DNA from: Rhizobacter sp. AJA081-3
Lineage (GTDB): Bacteria; Pseudomonadota; Gammaproteobacteria; Burkholderiales; Burkholderiaceae_C
DNA: 64,000 nt
Reading direction: 5' to 3'
Assembly: GCF_017795745.1 (NCBI RefSeq)
Contig: NZ_CP059067.1
Coordinates: 62,001 to 126,000, forward strand
The notes under the pieces were generated by a model. The model made no database searches, was not told the DNA's origin, and worked only from the letters and a program-made list of their open reading frames with translations. Within the stretch, counting starts at the first letter, position 1. The number at the start of each line of letters is the position of its first letter. This document shows positions 58,200 to 64,000 of this stretch, in pieces. The position numbers and the translations under genes were made by a program.

Positions 58200-58221
58200 A
58201 TTCTAGGAGGCCACCTAGAAT
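58200..58221. promoter_or_regulatory. Palindrome with face-to-face -10 boxes between apaG and rpe
   Basis: ATTCTAGG and CCTAGAAT form a perfect eight-base inverted repeat around AGGCCA. Each arm read outward gives TAGAAT, a good -10 hexamer, so divergent promoters would overlap. The box is 30 bases before the rpe ATG and about eight before the apaG ATG, which would make the apaG message leaderless or nearly so. It could also be a regulator site. Confidence 0.5.
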
Positions 58222-58251
58222 CCCGCGGATCCGAAGGCCCGAAGCCCCGCC

Positions 58252-58932
58252 ATGAGCACCTTTCGCATCGCCCCCAGCATCCTCTCCGCCGATTTCGCCC
58301 GACTCGGCGAGGAGGTGCGCGACGTGCTCGCCGCTGGCGCCGACTGGATCCACTTCGACGTGATGGACAACCACTACGTGCCCAACCTGACCTTCGGACC
58401 GATGGTCTGCGAGGCGCTGCGCAAGCATGCGGTGAAGCCCGACGGCCACAAGGCGCCGATCGACGTGCACCTGATGGTGCAGCCGGTCGATGCGCTGGCG
58501 AGCGCCTTCGCCAAGGCGGGCGCCGATCTGGTCAGCTTCCACCCCGAGGCGAGTGCGCATGTCGACCGCACGCTGCAGCTCATCAAGGCCGAGGGCTGCC
58601 AGGGCGGGCTGGTGTTCAACCCGGCCACGCCGCTGGATGTGCTCGACTGGGTGATCGACAAGGTCGACCTCGTGCTCATCATGAGCGTCAACCCCGGCTT
58701 CGGCGGCCAGAGTTTCATCCCGGCGGCATTGAAAAAGATCGAGCGCGCGCGCAAGATCATCGACGCCAGCGGGCGCGACATCCGCCTCGAGGTCGACGGT
58801 GGCATCAAGATCGACAACATCCGCGCCGTGGCCGACGCCGGAGCCGACACCTTCGTGGCCGGCAGTGCGATCTTCGGCCAGCGAGACTACAAGGTGGTGA
58901 TCGACGCGATGCGCGCGCGGCTCGCCGGCTGA
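58252..58932 (+). CDS. rpe: Ribulose-phosphate 3-epimerase
   Basis: 226 residues, a TIM barrel. Active-site residues are visible in [48 protein letters not shown] and EVDGGI (the aspartates and histidines that bind metal and act as acid/base). It interconverts ribulose 5-phosphate and xylulose 5-phosphate in the pentose phosphate or Calvin cycle. No Calvin-cycle genes are adjacent. Confidence 0.97.
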   Translation: MSTFRIAPSILSADFARLGEEVRDVLAAGADWIHFDVMDNHYVPNLTFGPMVCEALRKHAVKPDGHKAPIDVHLMVQPVDALASAFAKAGADLVSFHPEASAHVDRTLQLIKAEGCQGGLVFNPATPLDVLDWVIDKVDLVLIMSVNPGFGGQSFIPAALKKIERARKIIDASGRDIRLEVDGGIKIDNIRAVADAGADTFVAGSAIFGQRDYKVVIDAMRARLAG

Positions 58933-58977
58933 TCGGCCGGCGCCGCGGCGCCGCTGCGCTGCACGAGGAGGACGACG

Positions 58978-59421
58978 ATGGACTCCGCCCGAAGGGCCGC
59001 TGCACCGCAGACCGTGCTGTGCATCGAGGACCACCCGGTCAACATGCAGCTCGTCGAGGCCATGCTCGCCGGGCTGGCCGGTGTGCGGCTGCTGAAGGCC
59101 TTCAACGGGCGTGACGGGGTGCGGCTGGCCCAGGCCGAGTTGCCCGACCTGGTGCTGCTCGACATGCGCCTGCCCGACATCGGCGGCCTGGAGGTGGTGC
59201 GCGAACTCAGCGAGCTCATCTCGCAGGAGCAACTGCGCGTCGTGCTGCTGACCGGCGAATCGTTCTCGATGGAGGTGGTCAAGGCGATGAGCCTCGGCGC
59301 CCACGACTACTGGCCCAAGCCGCTGACCGTCGAGCGTGTGCGCGACGGCGTGACCCGTGCCCTGGCCGACGCGGCGGCACGGCGTACCCGCCGCGACGGC
59401 GGCGGCGCTTCAGGCGCGTAG
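58978..59421 (+). CDS. Single-domain response regulator
   Basis: 147 residues, only a receiver domain. Acidic residues are in CIEDHPVN (Glu17, Asp18), the phospho-acceptor is Asp62 in LVLLDMRLPDIGG, Thr is in VVLLTGES and Lys in YWPKPLTVERV. There is no output domain; a short arginine/alanine tail ends it. The hybrid-kinase-like EDHPVN form suggests a phosphorelay or a regulator of an adjacent signalling protein. The next gene is a convergent chemoreceptor, but CheY-like features are weak. Confidence 0.88.
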   Translation: MDSARRAAAPQTVLCIEDHPVNMQLVEAMLAGLAGVRLLKAFNGRDGVRLAQAELPDLVLLDMRLPDIGGLEVVRELSELISQEQLRVVLLTGESFSMEVVKAMSLGAHDYWPKPLTVERVRDGVTRALADAAARRTRRDGGGASGA

Positions 59422-59435
59422 CGCTGCAGGCCGCT

Positions 59436-61868
59436 TCAGGCCGGCGCTGCGGCCCGCTTCGTGACGCCGACGAGATGCTTCTTCTGCTCGTCGCGCTGGC
59501 CGCGGTGCAATGCGGCCTGTCCCGCGGCAGCGCTGCCGCGCGACTTGTAGATGCCGCAGCCGACGATGAGGTCGTCGCGCACCGGTTCGACGTACGAAGT
59601 CTTCAGATCGACCGCGCCGGTCTGCGGGTTGGCGAAGTCGTAGTCGACCCAGCCGCCGCCGCGTGCGGCCTGCTCGAAGGCATCGCGCACCAGCTTGTCG
59701 CCGTCGACGCCGGGGTTGTCGCGCACCGCCGTGCCCACCCGCTCCGGCTTGCCGGCGAAGGCGCGGTAGATGCCCTGGCGATCGAAGGCGAATACGTACA
59801 TGTCGCGGTCGGCCAGGCCGCTGGCCGGGTCGGTGATGGTGGCCAGCGCAGCCTGCCCCTGCGCGGCATAGAGTTGGACGCCCTTGTGCACCAGCGCGAG
59901 CGCCTCGTCGGCACTGCCCTGGCGCAGCCGGAACGAGGCCACCGCCTGGGCCAGCTTGGCTGCTCGCTCGCTCAGCTGCGAGGAGCTGTGCAAGGCCGAG
60001 TCGACCATCTGCGCGTTCTGCTGGGTCAGCTCGTCGATGTGCTGCACCGCCTGCGCGATCTGCGCGAGGCCGCTGCTCTGCTCGGTGGTGCTGGTGTGGA
60101 TCGCACGCACGCTGTCGGCCATCTCGCGGATGCCGGCGACGATCTCCTCGAAGGTGCGGCTCGCGCCGGCGATCTGCACCACGCCGGTCTCGACGTGGCC
60201 GGACGACGCGCCGATGAGCGACTTGATCTCGCGTGCCGACGACGAACTGCGTTGCGCCAGCGAGCGCACCTCGGAGGCGACCACGGCGAAGCCACGGCCC
60301 TGCTCGCCGGCACGCGCTGCTTCGACGGCGGCATTGAGCGCGAGGATGTTGGTCTGGAACGCGATCCCCTCGATCACGCCGACGATGTCGTTGACGCGCT
60401 TGGAGCTGGCCTGAATGTCCTGCATCGAGGCCACCGCCGACTGGATCGACTGCCCGCCCTGCTCGGCGACACGGCTCATGCGTGCGGCCATCTGTGCGGC
60501 GGCCTCGCTGCCCTGTGCGCTCCTGCGCACGGCAGCGCTGATCTCCTGCACGCTGGCCGAGGTCTGCTCCAGGCTGGAGGCCTGCGATTCAGTGCGCTCG
60601 GACAGGGCCTTGGTGTCCTCGGCCAGTCGCGAGCCGGCCTGCGCCACGATCGACGAGTTGCTGCGGATGTCGGACACCATCTCGGAGATGCGGCCGGTCA
60701 TCGCATCGAGCGACTGGCCGACCACCGAGAGTTCGTCGGTGCCGCGCAGCCGGATGCGCGTGGCGAAGTCGCCGGCCGCCAGCTGGGCCACCGAGCCCTG
60801 CAGTACGCGCACCGCGCCGAACGAGGTGCGGAAGAACACCAGCGTCAGGTAGGCCACGCCGAACACCGCGGCGATGCCGGCCGCCAGAGCCATCAGCCAG
60901 ATGCGCTGCAAACGCTGCGCGCGTTCGTCGAGCAGCGTCTGCAGCCGCTTCGAGCTGGCGCGGCCCACGCCGACCACGGCCTCGATGGCCTGCGTGCCGG
61001 ACTCGAAATAGTCGGCGGTATGGCCGCCGCCGCTGCCCGTGGCGACCAGCGCCTGGGTGCGATCGGCGAACGACTTCGACAACGCCAGCGCCTGCGCAAA
61101 ACCCGGCGGGGCCGCCTCTCCGCTGCGGCCCAGGGCCTGCACCATCTGCTGCGCGGTGGCGCTGGTGTGCTCGAGCAGCCGCATCTGCGCAACCAGCTCG
61201 CCGGCTTCGACCGGGTCGATCTGGCCGCGGCGCAGCAGCGCCGCACCACGGCCGCGCAGCTGGCCGAGCGATTCCGACCAGGGCACCAATGGCTCGACGG
61301 CCAGGTGCATGAGGTGGAAGGGCGTCGACTCGGGTTCGAGCAGCAGGCCGCTCGATTCAGCGCTCCGGGCGAGCAGCTCGCGCAAGGCGCTCACCTGTTC
61401 GGAGTGCAGCCGGAAGCTCGCCGCGGCATCGCGAGGCACGTCGCCGTCGGCCAGCTGCGAAAGCACGCGGTGGATCGGCTGCCAGGGTGCGAGCAGGCCG
61501 CTGCCGGGCTGCGTCAGCAAGCGGGAGTTCAGCGCCTGGCTCGCCGATTTCAGGGCCGCACGGGTGTCGGCGAGTGCCGCGTCGGCGGCGGTGTCGCCGG
61601 CCAGAGAACGGTTGACGAGGCCACGGTGCTTCTGGGTCTGCACCACCACGTCGAGCGTCAGCCCGATCAGCGGCACGCCTTCGGCCTCGGTGCGTGTGGC
61701 CTGCAGATCTCCGTGCGCCGACCACAGCGCTTGCGCCGTCAACCACGACAGCGGCAGCAGCAGCACCACCGCCATCAGCGTCATCTTGGCGGGGAACTTC
61801 AGCTCCCGCATCAGCTTCATGCCGGGCTTCATGAACAGGACGACGGCGGGATGCGTGAAGAGGCTCAT
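59436..61868 (-). CDS. Methyl-accepting chemotaxis protein with C-terminal Cache domain
   Basis: 810 residues. One membrane helix ([21 protein letters not shown]) and a second near residues 323-347 flank a helical periplasmic domain of about 270 residues. A HAMP region follows, then the signalling hairpin with [20 protein letters not shown] near residue 510. After the signalling domain, residues about 650-775 form a Cache-like domain ([70 protein letters not shown]). By topology this lies in the cytoplasm. It is 93 bases downstream of napF on the same strand and may be read from it. Confidence 0.92.
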   Translation of the reverse strand: MSLFTHPAVVLFMKPGMKLMRELKFPAKMTLMAVVLLLPLSWLTAQALWSAHGDLQATRTEAEGVPLIGLTLDVVVQTQKHRGLVNRSLAGDTAADAALADTRAALKSASQALNSRLLTQPGSGLLAPWQPIHRVLSQLADGDVPRDAAASFRLHSEQVSALRELLARSAESSGLLLEPESTPFHLMHLAVEPLVPWSESLGQLRGRGAALLRRGQIDPVEAGELVAQMRLLEHTSATAQQMVQALGRSGEAAPPGFAQALALSKSFADRTQALVATGSGGGHTADYFESGTQAIEAVVGVGRASSKRLQTLLDERAQRLQRIWLMALAAGIAAVFGVAYLTLVFFRTSFGAVRVLQGSVAQLAAGDFATRIRLRGTDELSVVGQSLDAMTGRISEMVSDIRSNSSIVAQAGSRLAEDTKALSERTESQASSLEQTSASVQEISAAVRRSAQGSEAAAQMAARMSRVAEQGGQSIQSAVASMQDIQASSKRVNDIVGVIEGIAFQTNILALNAAVEAARAGEQGRGFAVVASEVRSLAQRSSSSAREIKSLIGASSGHVETGVVQIAGASRTFEEIVAGIREMADSVRAIHTSTTEQSSGLAQIAQAVQHIDELTQQNAQMVDSALHSSSQLSERAAKLAQAVASFRLRQGSADEALALVHKGVQLYAAQGQAALATITDPASGLADRDMYVFAFDRQGIYRAFAGKPERVGTAVRDNPGVDGDKLVRDAFEQAARGGGWVDYDFANPQTGAVDLKTSYVEPVRDDLIVGCGIYKSRGSAAAGQAALHRGQRDEQKKHLVGVTKRAAAPA

Positions 61869-61961
61869 GGGTGATCCGGATGACGGCGCGTGACGGAGCT
61901 GCGGCACCCGAACGGGCGCCTCACCGTCGTATCGGTCGGCGCAGGTCCGACTTGAGCCGGC

Positions 61962-62459
61962 TCAACGAAGATCGATCGCGCCGACCGGGCAGACGGCGAC
62001 GCAGTCCCCGCAGCCGGTGCAGGCGGAGGTGTCCACCTGCAATTGGGCGATGCCTCCGCGTGCCGGCGCGAAGCGCAGCGCGCGGGCGTCGCAGGCATCG
62101 CCGCAGACGCGGCATTCGACGCCGCGCCGGTTCAGGCAGCGCTCGTCGATCCGCACGCGCCAGCTGAAGGCGACGGGGCTCGCCGCCGGATCGATCGCGC
62201 CGCTGGCGCAGGCCTTCGCGCAGTCGCCGCACAGGCTGCAGCCGTTCGCCGCGAAGCTGATCAGCGGGAAGCCGCCATCGCCGTTGCCCAGCACGCCGCG
62301 CGGGCAGGCGCGCACGCAATCGCCGCAGCGTGTGCAGTGGTCGGTGAAGTCGGTGTCGGGACGCAGCGACCACGGTGGCCGCGGCGAGGTGGAGGCATCG
62401 CTGCTCATCACTGCGCGCACGTCACCGCGCAGAAATGAGCGTCGGCGCGGATCGACCAT
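61962..62459 (-). CDS. napF: NapF ferredoxin-type protein
   Basis: 165 residues. The N-terminus DPRRRSFLRGDVRA corresponds to the conserved start of NapF, which fixes the ATG at 62457-62459. Four cysteine clusters follow: CTRCGDCVRAC, CSLCGDCAKAC, CRVCGDACDA and CTGCGDCVAVC, for up to four [4Fe-4S] centres. NapF is a cytoplasmic accessory protein thought to help load or mature NapA. It is transcribed away from napD-napA, whereas in many bacteria it leads the nap operon. Confidence 0.92.
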   Translation of the reverse strand: MVDPRRRSFLRGDVRAVMSSDASTSPRPPWSLRPDTDFTDHCTRCGDCVRACPRGVLGNGDGGFPLISFAANGCSLCGDCAKACASGAIDPAASPVAFSWRVRIDERCLNRRGVECRVCGDACDARALRFAPARGGIAQLQVDTSACTGCGDCVAVCPVGAIDLR

Positions 62460-62473
62460 GACGGGGCTCCGGG

Positions 62474-62487
62474 TTGATGCTTGTCAA
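62474..62487. promoter_or_regulatory. FNR/Anr-type box between napF and napD
   Basis: TTGAT-GCTT-GTCAA matches nine of ten fixed positions of the FNR consensus TTGAT-N4-ATCAA. It is centred about 64 bases before the napD ATG, consistent with the usual -41.5 activator position for a start near 62522. For napF the box is only about 21 bases before the ATG, too close for that class. Confidence 0.75.
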
Positions 62488-62544
62488 TCGGGCTGGGACT
62501 CGGCAGGCCCACAGTGCGCACCGAAATGGAACAGGAGACAAGGC

Positions 62545-62892
62545 ATGAGCATTCTCGGTGCAGTCGTGCGAGTCCGGCCGGAACATCTGTCTGCCGTGGT
62601 GCCGCGCCTGGCGACCCTGCCCGGCGCGGACCTGGCATTGAACCCCGGCGATGGCCGGCTCGTGCTGGTGATCGAGGACGCGCAACTCGACGGCGTGGTG
62701 CACGGCGCCGCGGCCACGCTGGCCTCCATCGCCTTGTGGCCCGAGGTGCTCAACACCTCGCTGGTCTACGAATACTCCGGCCCCGATGCGCCGCCCACCG
62801 GCGGCGGAGCGGTGGAGGACTACCGCGCCTGGCGCGGCAGCCTGAAGGACTGGGCCGGATCCTCTGGCGCCGAACCGACGCCGGGTTCTTGA
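62545..62892 (+). CDS. napD: NapD chaperone for periplasmic nitrate reductase
   Basis: 115 residues; E. coli NapD is 87. It begins [27 protein letters not shown], the ferredoxin-like fold of NapD that binds the NapA Tat signal. The C-terminal 25 residues beyond LVYEYSG are an extra tail. AGGAGACAAGGC precedes the ATG. It is followed by napA after 94 bases. Confidence 0.92.
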   Translation: MSILGAVVRVRPEHLSAVVPRLATLPGADLALNPGDGRLVLVIEDAQLDGVVHGAAATLASIALWPEVLNTSLVYEYSGPDAPPTGGGAVEDYRAWRGSLKDWAGSSGAEPTPGS

Positions 62893-62986
62893 ACTGCTTC
62901 AACGACAGCGACCTGCCCCTCGCGCAGCATGTGAAGCGAGCCAGAAGACGACCAGGCGCGACCTCGCGCCACATGGAGAACCGAAG

Positions 62987-64000
62987 ATGCAAGCCAATCG
63001 CCGTGAATTCCTGAAGACCCAGGCCCTGGCCGCCAGCGCCGCTGCGGCCGGCATCCCGATCGTGGCCGTCGGCGCGCCCGCGCCGGCACCCGCCGTCGAC
63101 ACCGCGGTGCGCTGGGACAAGGCGCCATGCCGCTTCTGCGGCACCGGCTGCGCGGTGATGGTCGGCGTGCAGGAAGGCCGGGTCGTCGCCACGCAGGGTG
63201 ATCCCGATGCGCCGGTCAATCGCGGCCTGAACTGCATCAAGGGCTACTTCCTGTCCAAGATCATGTACGGCAAGGACCGCCTGACCACGCCGCTGCTGCG
63301 CAAGAAGGACGGCAAGTACGACAAGAACGGCGAGTTCGTGGCGGTGAGCTGGGACGAGGCCTTCGACCTGATGGCCGCCAAGTGGAAGGAAACGCTGAAG
63401 AGCGACGGGCCGGCCGGCGTGGGCATGTTCGGTTCCGGCCAGTGGACCATCTTCGAGGGTTACGCCGCCGCCAAGCTGTGGAAGGCGGGCTTCCGCTCCA
63501 ACAACCTCGACCCGAACGCGCGCCATTGCATGGCCAGCGCGGTGGCCGGTTTCATGCGCACCTTCGGGATCGACGAGCCGATGGGCTGCTACGACGACAT
63601 CGAGCAGGCCGATGCCTTCGTGCTGTGGGGCAGCAACATGGCCGAGATGCACCCGGTGCTGTGGAGCCGCATCACCGACCGGCGCCTGTCGAATCCGAAC
63701 ACCAAGGTGGTGGTGCTGTCGACCTTCGAGCACCGCAGCTTCGACCTGGCCGACATGGGCATGATCTTCGCCCCGCAGACCGATCTGGCGATCCTCAACT
63801 ACATCGCCCACTACCTCATCACGAACAAGAAGGTCGACACCGAGTTCGTCAAGAAGAACGTCAACTTCAAGAAGGGCGCCGACGACATCGGCTACGGCCT
63901 GCGTCCGGCGCACGCGCTCGAGAAGGACGCCAAGAGCAACGGCTACGCCGGCGCGGACGGCAAGCCCAAGGGCAACCCGAACGACTCGACGCCGAGCAGC
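62987..64000 (+). CDS. napA: Periplasmic nitrate reductase catalytic subunit (partial, C-terminus outside window)
   Basis: 338 codons are visible; the gene runs off the right edge. The Tat signal is [17 protein letters not shown]. The [4Fe-4S] site is CRFCGTGC with a later cysteine in NCIKG, and the molybdenum ligand cysteine is in [13 protein letters not shown]. It reduces nitrate to nitrite in the periplasm with a bis-molybdopterin guanine dinucleotide cofactor. An AGAACCGAAG ribosome site precedes the ATG. Downstream napB/napC genes would be expected next. Confidence 0.96.
   Translation, partial: MQANRREFLKTQALAASAAAAGIPIVAVGAPAPAPAVDTAVRWDKAPCRFCGTGCAVMVGVQEGRVVATQGDPDAPVNRGLNCIKGYFLSKIMYGKDRLTTPLLRKKDGKYDKNGEFVAVSWDEAFDLMAAKWKETLKSDGPAGVGMFGSGQWTIFEGYAAAKLWKAGFRSNNLDPNARHCMASAVAGFMRTFGIDEPMGCYDDIEQADAFVLWGSNMAEMHPVLWSRITDRRLSNPNTKVVVLSTFEHRSFDLADMGMIFAPQTDLAILNYIAHYLITNKKVDTEFVKKNVNFKKGADDIGYGLRPAHALEKDAKSNGYAGADGKPKGNPNDSTPSS

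Overview
The window is a high-GC chromosomal segment that looks like a betaproteobacterium of the order Burkholderiales (Rubrivivax/Methylibium/Leptothrix-like; this is inference from gene content and family flavour, not a placement by search). It is gene-dense: I see no stretch over 300 bases without a gene. The largest gaps are 10682-10942, about 19463-19730 and 35153-35391. I found no tRNA, rRNA, insertion sequence, prophage or CRISPR array.

Layout. 1-3236 (minus): edge of a polysaccharide export locus, with a Wzz-type chain-length protein cut by the window edge and a multi-SLBB outer-membrane export protein. 3419-4724: divergent cytochrome c' and cytochrome b561. 4735-7889 (plus): GNAT acetyltransferase, HpcH/HpaI aldolase, aldose 1-epimerase and SMP-30 lactonase. 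7915-10681 (minus): DsbD-type reductase followed by a redoxin. 10943-18040 (plus): complete atpIBEFHAGDC operon for the F1Fo ATP synthase, with a good -10 box in front and a terminator behind. 18104-24667: AEC transporter, a small hypothetical, Rep helicase, a YhhN membrane protein and a LytS/LytTR-type two-component system. 24800-28194: a DUF1800/DUF1501 secreted pair. 28352-31223: RavA/ViaA-like AAA+ and VWA pair. 31278-35152: TRAP transporter dctPQM. 35392-43818: sugar cluster (ABC importer, GH42 beta-galactosidase, sugar dehydrogenase, FadR-type regulator, KDPGal aldolase). 43819-47990: three YceI proteins, a hybrid histidine kinase and a cytochrome b561. 48189-54544: lipoprotein, fused indolepyruvate ferredoxin oxidoreductase, divergent Lrp regulator and GGDEF protein. 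54554-58932: MltA, a 38-residue membrane peptide, a Gcr-family membrane protein, ApaG and Rpe. 58978-64000: single-domain response regulator, chemoreceptor, NapF, and divergent NapD-NapA (cut by the window edge).

How the genes fit together. The sugar cluster and the 5.2-7.9 kb genes together could cover most of an oxidative galactose (De Ley-Doudoroff) route: galactoside import, hydrolysis, mutarotation, C1 oxidation, lactone opening, and aldol cleavage of KDPGal. The dehydratase and kinase steps are not in the window. Two sites matching the FadR-family operator pattern lie in front of the aldolase/regulator pair and in front of the transporter operon, suggesting one regulon. The nap genes diverge from a near-perfect FNR-type box and sit beside a chemoreceptor whose Cache sensor lies at its cytoplasmic C-terminus.

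The most unusual features are the eight-to-nine-copy Gly-Gly-x-x-Glu-Pro-Pro repeat insert in the TRAP large permease, the 79-residue alternating Pro-Ala tract in the DUF1800 lipoprotein, the C-terminal Cache chemoreceptor, the 22-bp palindrome with face-to-face -10 boxes between apaG and rpe, and the 38-residue membrane peptide whose start codon overlaps that of mltA.
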